Translations under genes and position numbers: made by a program | Shown here: positions 23,265 to 36,000 of the stretch, piece by piece | Layout: every line of letters starts with the position of its first letter | Position numbering within the stretch: the first letter of the stretch is position 1 | The notes under the pieces: model-generated | What the model saw: only the letters and a program-made list of their open reading frames with translations | The model's database searches: none | Told to the model about the DNA's origin: nothing | NCBI RefSeq assembly: GCF_040712315.1 | Contig: NC_134021.1 | Span: 30,787,501 to 30,851,500 of the forward strand | Direction: 5' to 3' | From: Castanea sativa | Lineage: Eukaryota; Streptophyta; Magnoliopsida; Fagales; Fagaceae | DNA length: 64,000 nt

Positions 23265-26200
23265 TTAAGCTGCAATTGGAGGTTCCTGCATTTAAGGGAA
23301 GGAAGGGTCTAGATGAACTAGCAGGTTACAAAGTCTAAATGTTTGGACTTTTACGATTCATTTAGGAGATCATAAAGGAATAGAATAAGTAAATAAAAAA
23401 AGAATGAAATGGAATGGAACTAAACTATCTTCTTTGGATGTTTTAAAAGAAAGAAATTGAAAAAGAATAAGAAGTTAGTACTCATGTTTAGGAATACCAT
23501 GAGAAGGAACGGAAAATAATTGTTTGATAGCAAGAAGTTATTTGTTATATTAATATTAAAAGTATAGCGCTCATTTAGTGCTAGCCAACAAGACTCAGTT
23601 ACAAAAACTGAGGAATACAAAAAATAATGAAGTATGACTAGGAAAATTGAGGCAAACAATAATAATTGGGTAGGATAGGAAATTTGTAACTATAAACAGC
23701 CATTATGGACGTTTCGATCAGAGTCTTTACTAAACTCCATTCAATTCCTCCCAATTTTGGGGAATGAAAATTTGGGATTTGGAGGGAAAAGGAGGAGTGA
23801 GAATTTTCTGCCTTATTATTCTATTCACTCCTACTTAAACTTCCAAAGAAAGAAACAATTTTTCTATTTCCCTCCTACTTTTAACCTCCCAAACAAGGGA
23901 ATGGAAGGAATATACTAAAAAGATTATTTCCATTACATTCCTTTCCACCCTCTCCCCCCGCCCCTAAAAGGAGAGGAGAAAACAAGCACTAGGACTATAT
24001 ACTATTTTATAGGACATAGGAACATATGTCTTGTTTAAAAGATACATAATATGCCTAACATAATAAACAAAAAGTTTCCAAAGATTGCAGTTGATTAACA
24101 CTTAAATTTATAGGCACCATTTTTCTGAAATTTCTTAAACACTGGATACAAAAAGGTGATGGTGATATCTTTTAAGTCAAACATATAGGACACCATGATT
24201 TCAGGGCCCTATGAGGTAAGGTTGAATCCATGCCTGTAACATAATTTCATTTTCACTTACTATTCCATTAATCAATTATCATAATTAAGCAAATATAGAA
24301 AGGCATAAGAATCTACCTTTGTGGTCAAGTTTGACACCGCCAAATGGAACTTTTCTCTCGTTTTTGTACCTGCAACATGCCCTGCCTTTGCCACCTTACT
24401 AAAAGCACCATTGAACCAGGCTGCTCCAGCGGTAACATACCTATCCAGCACCAAAAAATAGTTCATGACTAAAGCTATTTTCATTCTATTATATAATTTA
24501 ATAGAAATGAGTTTGCAAGAAAATGGAAATACTCAAAAAGTCGTGCATGAGACTTTTTCATACTATCATAAATACTTTTTTTTCTCTCATTCAAAAGCAT
24601 GCATGAGACTTTACATGGTTCCTAAGTTATAAAAGAAAGAATAAATAGTCCTCTTTCTTTTCTTATTACCTTCCTCATAAAGGTAGAAGGTTGAATCCAT
24701 TCCATTTCTAAGAAGGATTACTAATCCTTAATTTTTTGAGGAATTCTTTATTAGTGGTTGTGAATGACTAATTTTCTCAATCTTTTTGACCTTTGGTTCC
24801 ATAGGGGCAACTAGCAAGTCAGAAAGACAGAGAAATAGAACTTTGCTTTGCTCTGATGTTTCAAACCCAACTATAAATATCTACTTTCTTTCTTTTTTCT
24901 TTTTTTTCCTTTTTTTTTTTTCAAGTGAGGACCCAACCACAAAAATCAATACTGGAACAAAACTAACTACTTATACAGCTAGTCCAAATCACTGAAAGAG
25001 AAGAAACTGCACAAAGTTAATATATATATTCATGACCTATCATTTCTGTTCTAGTAAATAGTCCATGATACTTGGAAGCCAGAACTTGAATGAATTAGAG
25101 AATGCAACTTAATGAGCTCAAACAAATAAAAAGCATTGTTTGCTACGCAACTTCAGGGAAAAGACTCTCTTTTGAAGAAAAAGGAAGACATTTGTAAACT
25201 CATGCGATCAAAGAAGATGCTTTAGGATTTTAGAAGGAAACTTCTTTAAAGAATATTACAGCATCTTTCTTCCAAGCAATAAATATCCAGGGAATGCTGG
25301 ATCTATGCCATGAGTTACACTAACATAATTGACTGACATGTATGGACTATTTGACTTGTTCTTTCACTAGCATTCTTAATGGGAATTATGTACATGGCAG
25401 CCATAGCAAGTGCGATAATATGTTTGCCCCCTCTCATGCTAATAGCTTAAATTGCTAGAATTGCAGAAAATTGCAACACACGACATAAATGATATTTATT
25501 TGAAGAATCATATTTATACCTGCTTGTTTTAACAGCTGATCCCGTGTCATTCAATCTCCTCTCTGCTGCAAATATTGCAGCCATTGTTTTATCTGACACA
25601 TGAAGCTTTTGATCGACGGACTTGACTTTTTCATTGACCACAGAGATCCCAACTGTTAATTTCTCTGTAAGCCTAACTCTCCTGTCAAAGGAAACGACCT
25701 TCTCTGATGCACTAGCTCTCAACCGATGCTTCTCATCAAATGCTTTAGCCTTGTTCATGGCATCTTGTCCAATAGCTGATCCTTTTGCTAGCATACTTGC
25801 AACTACATCCTGTGCTCTATTCACATACATTCTTCCATTGTTTGGCAGGTTAGATTTGTCCTGCTAACAGACAAAGATCACCCTAAGCCCTTCAATCCCA
25901 AGAGAATAATTATAGGTAGCAAATGACTAGAGAATGGTTTCTTTATTATTATTATTATTAGAAGTAAATGTCTAGAGAATAGTTTAAGGTTTCAAAAGCA
26001 TCCAATCCTAAATCATTACAGGAGCCACTATGGCAGTCATATCTAATACTTCCAAAACCCTGACACAGTGCACAGGGTCCATCAATATCCATGCTAATAA
26101 ATTATATTTATTATATATTTCTAACAAAAAGAGTTAGAAATTCTTCAAAAAAGAAAAAGAGAGAGAGAGAGAGAGAGTATTAAAAGGAAGAGTTAGTAAG

Positions 26201-29200
26201 GCACAAATATGGTCACATCAGATAAAAATAAATAAATAAATAAAAAATTGGCATCACTCAAATTTGAAATTTGGGTTAATAAAAAAATAAATAGAAATGA
26301 AAAGAAATAGTAAGAGATAGAGGGGATCTGGTATTAATTTTGGGCCGCATGGTCTTGAATTTGCAATTAAAATAAAAAATAAATAGTTTAAGGGGATCTT
26401 TCCTCCAAGCAATGGACTTAGTAAAAGCCAAGGTGGCCAAGTTAGCCTCAGCATTCTGTTGATTGACACTATCCAACTGAGAAGTGTTGCACCCCCTTGA
26501 AATAGGTGCATGTGCAGCACATCTACAGCGGATTAAAAACTGTGAGTGAACTCTTAACATTGCAGTGGAGGAAAATTTGTAGGTGAACTCTTGACATTGG
26601 AGATTGATTAGCACTATTACTACTGCAAGTGAGATCTATTGCGACATTATTCCCTACCTCAACAGTTGAAGTGTTTTCAGCAGGAGGAGCACACAAGGCA
26701 TTGTCCACCAGCCTTACTTCCTGCACGAGTTGCGCTAAATGAATATAAAAATTAGGACAGAAAAGTAATTGAAAAAACCTGTCAATGAATTTACCTGTGC
26801 CTCACGTTTTGCTACATAGTTGTCAGCTTGAGTTATACTCACAATCTGGTCCACTATTGTTGCTCCCTAAAACACAAAATACACAATTTTCACTCAGCCA
26901 AATATATGCCAAATTTGTGCATACGGGTTGTCCTAAACAAATAATAAAGCCTTAAAGCAATACTTATCTAGGAATTGGATTGCAAAACAAAGAGTAACAA
27001 TAGCTCCAAATTTGAAATTATGACGAATAGCAATAGAACTTAACATTTGATGCGATAATTTTAAATCACTTAATTTAATTTAATTTTCAGAATGAGATAA
27101 GAATAGGGGGGGTGTTATGGATATAAGTTAGGGGCAAAGAAGTAATATCAGGGAGGAACTATTATCTAATCCTGAGAGCTATCGTCGTCTGGTTGGTAAA
27201 CTAAATTATCTCACAATTACTCGCCCAGAAATATCATTTGTAGTCAGTGTTTTGAGCCAGTATATGAAAAATCCTCGTCTTCCACATTGGGAGGCAGTTA
27301 TTTGAATTGTGAGGCATCTTAAAGCACATCTAGGCTTTGGTCTTTTTTATAAAGCTAATGGTCACCTACGAGTAAAAGCCTATACTGATGCTAATTGGGC
27401 AGGATTACTGTCATATAAAAAATCCATTACTGGGTATTGCACCTTTTTGGGAGGAAACTTAATTTACTTGGAAAAAAAAAGAAACGGACTGTTATTGCCA
27501 GATCTAGTGCAAAGGCTAAGAATAGAACCATGGCACACACATCATGTGAGCTTATGTGGATTAAGCATTTACTTGAGAAATTAAAATTTGTTGTGAAGGT
27601 GCCTATGACTATGCATTGTGATAATCAAGCAGCAATTCGCATTGCCTTCAATCCTGTGTTCCATGAGCAAATCATGCATATAGAAGTAGATTGTCACATT
27701 AATCGGGAGAAAGTAGAAGATAGTGTAATTGCTACCCTATATGTTTCTACGAAAGTCCAAATTGCTAATATGTTTACCAAAGCTTTTATGTAAGGGTTTG
27801 GGTTTATTATGTAACAAGCTAGGATTGCATGATATATACTCTCCAGCTTGAGGATGAGTGTTATGGGTTAAGTTAGGGGCAAATTAGTCATATCATTGTA
27901 CTTATTTTTTTATACATAAATAATATTTTATGTGTTAGGGTTAAGTTAACAAACCCAACACACGTTTCGCTCACAACAGGGGGGAAAATAATGCTCTAGA
28001 TGAAAATTTAGGAAAATAGCAATAAGAAGTACAAAGGGTGGAATTCATTTCCTAGAGAGCAAAAATGCCTATTTCACTACCTTGAATCAAACATCCATAA
28101 AGAGAGAAATTTTAGGATATGCTATTCACACAATTGGACAGTGTGATGTATAATAAATAACAACAATCTTTCTTTAAAATCAAATTTTAACTACTGCTTA
28201 TTTGACAAAAAGCTAAGTTTCTCAGGACCAAATATCTTAGCTTTGGTTCACATACACACACAACAAACTACGAAATTAGAGGATGATGCAGGAACACAGA
28301 CAAATGACAACAACAAACAGAGAACTAAGATCACAATGAGGAGGATCAATGGAAAATTCAAAGCCGGTGCGGCATTGGCAGGGATTTTTCCATATGGGGG
28401 GGTGTATTACCCTTTATTTACATATTTCATTTTCAGATTGTTTCTTTTTTCTTTTACTAGATGACTTCCATTTGAAGATCAATTTTTATTATAATTGAGG
28501 AGGTTACGTTGCATTCATTGTTGATTGTAATCTGGGGCCTATGTAGAAGGCAGACATTATGGAGGCAGTGTATTTTGGAATAAAGATTTTTTTTTTTTTA
28601 TTTGAGTTATGCTTGGTGGCGATGACAAGCACCCTTTAGGTGTTGAAGCATAGGGATTTTCTGTTCTGTTTCTTATTCTTGTTACCAAGAAACACGTCCT
28701 ACACCAAAAGCTTATTTCAATTCTCTGCATGTAATCTGGCATAATGAAATACGAGCTTCTCCCAGAATCATAGCTTATGTCCATCAAATCTACCTCGCTT
28801 TTAAAAGACTTGCCATCAACAATTAAAGGAAATTTATGACAAATAACTTGGTTAGCAGCTTGGCTAAATACCCTAATCTAGAAGCAAAATCATTTCAACA
28901 ATTAAAATGTTTCTCCTAAATAGTAAATACAACTGGTTTGTGAAAATATGAATTATCCTGAAAATATATGAGCTTATTGAGAAGAATATATACTACCAAG
29001 TGTTTCTCAGGAAAGACATGCATCTGGGAACAGATAATACAGGTCCTGCCTTCCAAAAATCAAATTTTGCTCCTAACAAATACTTAAAGAGAGAGTAAAA
29101 TAGGAGGTGGCATAACCCTAGGGGAAAACAACTCGGGGGTGGATAATTACCTTTAAAGGTCCAAAATCCAAGAATAGTATCTGAGGGCAGTGTTTCTTAG

Positions 29201-30421
29201 AAAAGAAAACAGCATTCCTGGAGCAGATACTATCTCTGTTAAAGCTTCTTAATACCATCCAACAAAAGATAGCAAGTGCTGAGTTCTAACTATGAATCTT
29301 AGGAGGAATACGACAACCAAGCATGGCATATACCCTTCATGCTCATTTCATTGCACGAATAATACTTTTCACAAGCTCATTGTAACAGGAAAAAACAAAA
29401 CAAAAAATTATAAGTTGTGCAAATTCTGTACCAAACCCATCGGGTAGTGACACACTGACACTCGCTACTAACGGTTAAAAACTTAAAATAATGAAAAGCA
29501 TGAAGTGTATTAGAGAAACTGTCCACACATTGTAACAATATTACCCCAAACAAAACTTAGGCCTATATTAATTTTAATACCAACCCCAAACAAAGATATG
29601 AATATGTAACCAGACAGAAATACATTACAAATTTTGGATGGAACCCATAATCATTATATGTAATTTTTAACTATACACGGTACATAACATCCAATAATGA
29701 CACAAAACTAATTTATTCAAAAAAAAAAAATCGTGCACATTTAATGATTCCATTTAAACTAATTATAGGTATCATTTGGTTTGCAAAATTTGTCTTAAAG
29801 TATATACACAAAATCTGAAAGTAAAAAAAAAAAAAAAAAAGCATTGATCGTAACAAATCCAAAGTCTTAGCAATCTAAACTATAAATTCAATTAGAACTA
29901 AATTTTTCAAAACAAAACAAGTAAGACATTGAGGAACATTAAGAAAAAAAAAGAATACAATAAAAGCAATGAGCTGTGTAATTAGACAGTGCATACCGAT
30001 AACAATAATGCGATTTCAAGGGCTTTAGGGTCTTTGAATGTCACAAATGCTGTCTTTGATTGCTTCCCGGAGGACTCACTGCACCCAAAAAAAAAAAAAA
30101 AGCAACCAAATTAGTTATATTGCACACATTTCTTTCTTTTTCTTTTTCTTTTTCTTTTTTTCTAAATTTGGAATAGTTTAGTTGTTCCTGTTCCTTCTTG
30201 TTCTAAAAATAAAGAAAAAAACGAAATACCGTTGGATCTCAATGTGTTCGATTTCTCCGGAAAATGAAAAGAACTCGTGAATCTCTCTCTCACCAGCTAG
30301 ATCTGAAAGATGCTTCACTTGAACCGTTCTCGTCTGATTTTTTTATAACAAGAGAATTAAAGTAAATATATATTTTTCTTTTAAAAAATTTTTTGAAATT
30401 ACGAGCATAACCGACCTGCAT
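23265..30421 (-). CDS. BPA1-like: BPA1-like RRM protein (binding partner of ACD11 family), complete 8-exon gene
   Basis: The coding exons on the minus strand are 30421-30416, 30333-30230, 30078-29997, 26866-26795, 26720-26658, 25860-25520, 24440-24317 and 23285-23265. All introns are GT-AG, phases agree, and the product is 270 aa. Residues 3-80 form an RRM: RNP2-like VQVKHL at 6-11 and RNP1-like KTAFVTFK at 45-52. The middle and C-terminal part has NRAQDVVASMLAKGSAIG and the repeated VV(S)NEKVKSVDQK/helix segments, then AGAAWFNGAFSKVAKAG. It ends EPPIAA, a tail seen in this family. BPA1-type proteins bind the sphingolipid-transfer protein ACD11 and limit defence-related cell death; orthology to a specific member is not established here. 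Start choice: ATG-CAG followed at once by an intron, in a 5' UTR rich in CAACAA. Intron 3 (3.1 kb) holds a Copia remnant. No coding defects were seen. Confidence 0.9.
27113..27978 (+). mobile_element. Copia retrotransposon deletion derivative in intron 3 of the BPA1-like gene
   Basis: The element runs from TGTTATGG (27113) to ...CACAACA (27978), flanked by G-runs (27106-27112 and 27979-27984) that may be a GGGGG duplication. The first 40 bp (27113-27152) match the LTR start repeated at 27861-27902 (TTAGGGGCAAA in both). Between them remains only the end of pol: reverse-transcriptase tail (RRLVGKLNYLTITRP, 27183 on) and the Copia RNase H (AYTDANWAG, 27380 on; DNQAAI, 27621 on; IANMFTKA, 27763 on). 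A stop at 27303, a frameshift near 27480 and changed residues show decay. Almost all of gag and pol, and most of the 5' LTR, have been deleted. It lies antisense to the host gene. Confidence 0.85.
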
Positions 30422-31259
30422 TGGCGATCACAGTGGTGTGTGTGTGTGAAGAAGCTCTGTTGTTGTTGTTGCTGATAGATGCTGCTATTCTGCCAAAGCG
30501 AGACAGGTGGAACAGGTTGGAGGAGAGTTTTGACAACTTGGACTAGAGAGAGAAAGTGAATGAGGGGGGAAGGGAATGTCAAATGTTTTTGTACTGCTCT
30601 TCTTCTTTTTTCTTTTTTCTTTTTTCTTTTTTCCTTTTTTTTTTTCTTTTTTGTGAAAAACTTTTGTTGTACTCCTTGAATGTTTGGTGAATGGTGACTT
30701 CGATTTAATTTTAAATGCCCCCGGCTTCCTAAATTAAATTTCCAGGTTTATCTAAAAGCTTTAAGGTTTAACATTTACATGTACCCATTGTTACTTTACC
30801 ATCTAAAAAGTTACTTTGCCTATTATATTTATAATAATAATAATACGTTAGGTATACAAATGGGATAATTCGGCATCTTTTAAGAAACGATAAAACTTAG
30901 TTACACTATTTTAGGTGTTATTCCTTAAATTCTTCTCTTAAAATTCAGGATGTAATAAGGAGGAATGTAAATATAATAACAATAGATAATAAAAGAGATT
31001 TAAGGGCAAACGGTAAAAGAGTGGAAGACATCAAATTAGCATAAATGCACAAATAGATTTTGGAATTAAGATCTGGTGTAATAGTTATTGCACCATAAAA
31101 TTATCACTTAATGAAATTATTATCACATAATGTGACAGGTAAGAGTTAATAAGATAATTTTTTCCAAAACTTTTTTTATCTTTTTAATTTTTTTATCCAT
31201 CAACTTTTACAGTTTTACTTTTACCTCTCAAATATCATAAGACACCATCCTACATATAA
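30422..31259. other. 5' region of the BPA1-like gene and intergenic DNA
   Basis: On the minus strand this holds the presumed 5' UTR (about 30422-30560, with CACACA and CAACAA runs). Upstream is a polypyrimidine tract of repeated TTTTTTC units (30600-30652). No clear TATA box or other gene was recognised. Confidence 0.4.
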
Positions 31260-32040
31260 TATAAAATGGGAAATGTTAACTATTGCCCTTAGGATAATGG
31301 TTAAAAATCTATTTTAAGTAAGTTTTTATGGTAAAAAAAAATTAATATTTTAATAGTTTTTTTTATTTCCCAACAAAGTAGTATCAAAACTTTCATAAAA
31401 TGAATTATTAACCATTACCTTAAAGACACTCATTACAATTGCATAACCCATATAAAATTGCATTGCTCAATCTCAATCCTAAAATTTGACTGCAAAGAGC
31501 AATAGACTAATAAGATAGTGGTTGGCATGGCAAGAAAATGGCTGTAATGTTATTTAAGGCAATGATGGAGAACTCTAATAATTTTTTTGGATCTAGCTTC
31601 AAGGGTCAGGTTTTTTTATGTGGTCTTTTATATTTTGAGGGAAGGTTTTGTATCATATTGGTTATGGAATATGAATGTGAGGATGAGCATACTTCCGTAC
31701 AATTAGAAAGCTAACGGGAAATGTGATTTTTTTTACCAAAATTACATACGTAAGTGTATTTTATGTGTATATTACACGTAACTACTAACTAAGTAACCCA
31801 CTATACAATACACCCAAGATCCAGGATCTCTATTCTTTTCCCATTTTATTAAAAAAAAATTTAGAGAGTTTCAACCTATGAAATCTACACATGATAATAG
31901 TTTTTTTTTATTAGACCAAGACACTAATTGATTTTTGGTGTAGATGAAGATTGAACATTAGATATCTTTATTTACTTTTTCTTCATTCTTTCTTTATTAT
32001 TTGTTTTCAATGGTCATAATTGAAGAGAGAGAGAAATGAG
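31260..32040. other. AT-rich intergenic DNA
   Basis: No gene, RNA or transposon end was recognised. Confidence 0.35.
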
Positions 32041-32054
32041 ATATCATATCATAT

Positions 32055-32480
32055 CATGCTATATAATAAAAGCTAAGCTTAGAAACTCTAGTTGCGCCAA
32101 GTGGTTTTACCAAACTACAACAATATTTTGGATAAAAACAAATTTTTAGATAGAGACAACAACTTATTTGTTTTTATTGATTTTTTTAGATAAAATAACA
32201 ATAAGTGTTTTAACAAAGGATACAATATGCATCTAAATTTCAGATGATAGAAATAATAACTTATTTGTTCTTATCAATTTTTTTAGATAAAGTAACAATA
32301 GTATTCCCATAAAAAAATAAAAAAAAGTAACAATAGTATTTTGACAACTATGTAACATGTATCTAACTTTTAGAAATTTAAATTTCACTCCAACTAAAAA
32401 TCTATTATCAAAATTTCAAAACCTATATATATATATATATATTCTCCCATGGTCTTTCCATAAAAACTCTCTTGCACCCC
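32055..32480 (+). mobile_element. Possible Helitron 5' end
   Basis: ATCATGCTATATAATAAAAGC...AAGCTTAGAAACTC (starting near 32054) resembles the 5' start of plant Helitrons (TC followed by TATATTAATAAA and a GTTTAGAAACT-like block). The ~132-bp tandem repeat begins about 400 bp further on. I did not find a 3' hairpin plus CTRR end, so this stays tentative. Confidence 0.3.
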
Positions 32481-32484
32481 ATGT

Positions 32485-33905
32485 TTTTGTTTATTTTTTT
32501 AAAGTACGTAATTACTAGAAGAACACTCAAAATTTCGAGCTTCCAATATACACAATTTTTCAAAAAAATTTTAAAATTCTACGCATTCAATGAACATTAT
32601 ACTTAAAGAATTTACATAATTTTTTACATTCGAACTATGCAATTATATGAAGAACTCAAAATTTAGCACATTTAATGTACACAATTTTCAAAGAGCATTA
32701 AAAATTAAGTGCATTCAACAAACACTATCACTCAAAGAATTCACTTTATTTTGTACGTTTAAAATACTCAATTTTTAAAAGAACGCTCAAAATTTTGCAT
32801 GTTCAACATATAGAATTTTTCAAAAAATGTTAAAAATTCTATGCATTCAATGAATATTATTACTCAAAGAGAATTTACATAATTTTTCAAACGTACAAAA
32901 TTTTTCAAAATTATATAAAATTGTTTATATATATACTCAAAGAGAAATTTACGAATGTATAAATTATGTTTAAATTCAATGAGAAATTACGAACGTGCAA
33001 AATTATACTCAAAATAAACAATTCAATGCGCAAAAATGTACATAATTCAACGTGCAGAATTTTGCACGTTCAATGTAAACAATGTTTCAAAAAATGTTTA
33101 AATTATGCATGTGGGGTACTAGAATTCCAAGTAAAACAATTATGCCACATGTCATAGCATGGCCAAGAATGACAGTTGCTGTGGCAAGGAGTCTACGTCC
33201 TTGGATTCTATGATCACGTCATCAATACGTCATCAGATGAGGCCTTACGGTATAGAAAGAGCTTTGGGAAGGGGACCAACGCTGGCGTGATTGAAGAACT
33301 GATGGCTGCCACCACATTTAATACATCTCACCAAACCTCCTAGCCTTGAACAGTGTTGTCTTGGTTATCGTATCTCACAAGGGTTCAAGAAAGGTGCCTG
33401 ATGGAACTAGCATTTCTGTGGTGGCCTGCGTGATCAATAAATGGAAGGTCAAGATCATCTAAAAGGGTCTATATAAGATAGAAGGTCTCCCGAAGAGAGG
33501 GGATTGGAAAAATAGCAGAGAAAAACACTATAGTACAAAAAAAGGAAACTGTAAACAAATCTCATAGTAATATATTCAAGAACAACCCTCCTCGAACTTG
33601 ACCGAAAAGAATTATCCTTCTCAATACTATGGCGGCCTTCTATTTTTCCTTGTCTCCTTGTTATTTTTGGTTCATAGTAAGCATTATCTCACCCATAAAA
33701 GCCTAGTCTTAAAGCCCACTCTCTAACAAATTCATTGTGTTGGACTATTTGGGCCTGGACATTCAATGCACACTATTACTCAAAAAATTTACATAATTTT
33801 GGACATTCAAAGTATGTAATTTTTTGAATAACGTACACAATTTGTACATTCAACATACACAATTTTTTAACGAATATTTGAATTTATATGCATTCAACGA
33901 ACACC
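32485..33905. repeat. ~132-bp AT-rich tandem repeat, locus 1 (split by an LTR)
   Basis: Degenerate head-to-tail units contain, in order, GCATTCAACGAACACTATTA, CTCAAAGAATTTACATAATT, TTGTACGTTCAAAGTACGCA, ATTTTTTGAAGAACG and CACAATTTTTCAAAGAATGT. Units occupy 32485-33109 and resume at 33762-33905 after an inserted LTR. The same repeat occurs at 46100-51077 and 54368-55200. Confidence 0.85.
33110..33761 (+). mobile_element. Solo LTR inserted in the tandem repeat, 652 bp
   Basis: The foreign segment begins TGTGGGGTACTAG and ends GGGCCTGGACA (TG...CA). The tandem repeat is interrupted exactly between ATGCA and TTCAA, which together restore the unit. It contains a TATA-like CTATATAAG (about 33470) and, near the 3' end, TACTATGGCGGCC. 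No target-site duplication is visible and no internal domains are present. Confidence 0.55.
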
Positions 33906-34113
33906 TGCATTCAACTCCACTTCTTGTAAAAAAAACTCAACCTCGAGTTCAACTTCAAATCCTTCTCGAGTTCAACTTCATATCCTTCCATTGCTCTTTT
34001 GGATGACCGATCATTCCTTTCCATCCATTTATCTTCATCAATACAGGTGAAATCAACATGCTACTAATCATTCTTTTCTTGCTCATGATAAATATTGTTG
34101 AACGAATTTCAAT

Positions 34114-35740
34114 TTATAATTTGTTTTGGCAAAGTGTAGCACATGAAGCCAATGCTACAAAAAAATCAGCGTATTCACCCTTTGATCCAAGATTTCCATC
34201 TTTACAAAATTGTTGTGGCCTTATCCTTGTGAGTGTTGAACCCTTTTGAATTACTTTACGTTGGTCAAAAGCTTCCCAAATAAAATCAGGCATCTTTCCC
34301 AGATAAGGAGCCTTAACTTCCATTGATGGACCAAAATCAACATTAAGTTTACCATATGGCAATAAATGTTTGCCAATTCCTAGAAAATCAACATGTGGAT
34401 TCCACTCCTTAAGAGATACAATCTTTACACCCAATTCTTCTATGACTAGTGGAATTAATCTTACCTCTAAATAATTCTCTTTTGTAAAATCAACGGTTAT
34501 TTGTATTTGAACAAAGAATGTGTCATAAACATCTCCCACAACTTGGCTATTCCTGCCCAAATATACAATCTTCAGAATGGTACTTGTCCAAGATTGGCGG
34601 AGAATTCCAATCTACAATAGCATCTTCTTTGGAGCACTCTTTACCATCTACAAATATGTTTGAAACAAAAGAATCCATGGAGTATGGACTCATAATAGTA
34701 GTTTTCAAAACAGAACTTGAAAATGTTGAACGGTAATCATTGGAATCATATTCCTTGCAAACCTTTGCTTGCTTACTCCTATGACTTTGAATTGGAGAGG
34801 TTCGAATCCAATTAAGAATTTAATAATCTTTTGATGGAGAACTTCATAAGATTTCCTTAATAAGTTCAAATTGTACATCGACACTATTGGTGTTCCTTCG
34901 ATATCTTGGAGGTATTTGGAATAAGAATAGGAAATATCACTACTTTCTAACAGATTAGCGTTTGCTTAGTAAATCACAAATATCTCATTGTATAAAGATT
35001 GAAATCACGATCCGTTTTTTTTTTCTTCTAGAATTAGAAAGATAGATCTTTCCAACCATATACGGCATGAAGATAAGATGAATAGACTTTTCTGAAACAG
35101 AAAGAGAATTTGGGTAGAACAACATAATTATTAGCTTTGATACCAATTTGATGCAGGCTAAGACCCGCTGGATAGGCTAAATCAAAGATTTAACCAAATG
35201 ATTAGATGAATAGTTTTGGGATGCCACTCAACATTACTAATTGTCAATGTCACTGAACGCAACCAAGTCGCACACTTGATTGTTAGGAGGAATCACTCAA
35301 CTCCAAAGTAAGAACACTAGCAAAGAATTTTCTGAATAAAAAATCTTTGCCTTCTTCTGATTTCTCATTGATATTTATAAGTAAAGGCATTGCATGTGAA
35401 ATAAATGCTTACAATTATATGCTTGACAACTTCCAACGCAAATGACAACTCCTTAGATTGACTTCACATCACCCTATAATCAAATTTATGAGGCCGGTAC
35501 AACAAGACTCATGATTAACTCGGTTAAAAAAAAGACTCATGATTAAATTTGATTGAATAATAAAGACTACTGGACCAATAAATAAACGACACGTCGCCCA
35601 TGTGGCTACTACAAAAGTTGCCACTATGCTCCTGCATTACCACCACACTAACTTTGACTGAATAACAAAGACTACCGGACTTATAAATAAATGACACATG
35701 CCATCCATTTAGTTGCCACTATGCTCCTACATTACTATCA
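34114..35740 (-). mobile_element. Partial LTR retrotransposon with an unrecognised ORF
   Basis: On the minus strand, an LTR-like segment (about 35740-35152, ends TGATAGTAATG...TGCATCA) is followed by TTGGTATCAAAGC (35145-35133), a near match to the initiator-Met tRNA primer-binding site. Downstream, in at least two frames joined by a frameshift near 34560, is a coding-like stretch of about 200 codons. The best-preserved part (34560-34114) contains ENYLEVRLIPLVIEELGVK and LGKMPDFIWEAFDQ. I do not recognise its family; it is not an ordinary gag zinc knuckle, protease or RT. The LTR has an internal duplication of about 105 bp (about 35546-35645 and 35655-35740, sharing GACTAC(T/C)GGAC and GCCACTATGCTCCT). 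The element stops without a 3' half. Confidence 0.5.
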
Positions 35741-35854
35741 CCCTATAATGTTCGCTAGAGATTTTACTAGTTAAGTCAACTGAAACTTACAAGTTATGAC
35801 TATCATAACAATCTTTTTGTGTATATAAAGATGAGCATCCGAGCAATGAAAAGT

Positions 35855-36000
35855 TAATGGGCTGTTTGGTAAAAGATTTCTAGTAACATTGTTGTTATTT
35901 TGTAAAAATACGTATGGATAAAAAAATGTGTAGAAATACTCGTAATATTGTTTAAACACTAAAAACTATTGTTTAAACAACAGTACCAAACACCCCCTAA
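35855..36000. mobile_element. Tourist-like MITE, 140 bp
   Basis: The element at 35858-35997 has ends TGGGCTGTTTGGTA and GGGGGTGTTTGGTA (inverted) with TAA on both sides (35855-35857 and 35998-36000). The interior carries the palindrome-like TTGTTTAAAC repeats. It lies about 500 bp downstream of the RFC3 stop codon. Confidence 0.8.

Noticed and set aside
26523..26657. Extension of BPA1-like exon 5 to a TAG stop
   Set aside because: The frame continues past the donor GAG|GTAGGG into sequence without family similarity, while splicing to 25860 keeps phase and restores the family sequence.
34114..34560. Disease-resistance (TIR-NBS-LRR) C-terminal domain
   Set aside because: A phrase resembling such domains (RLIPLVIEELGVK) caught my eye, but the surrounding residues do not continue the similarity, and the primer-binding site upstream points to a retroelement.
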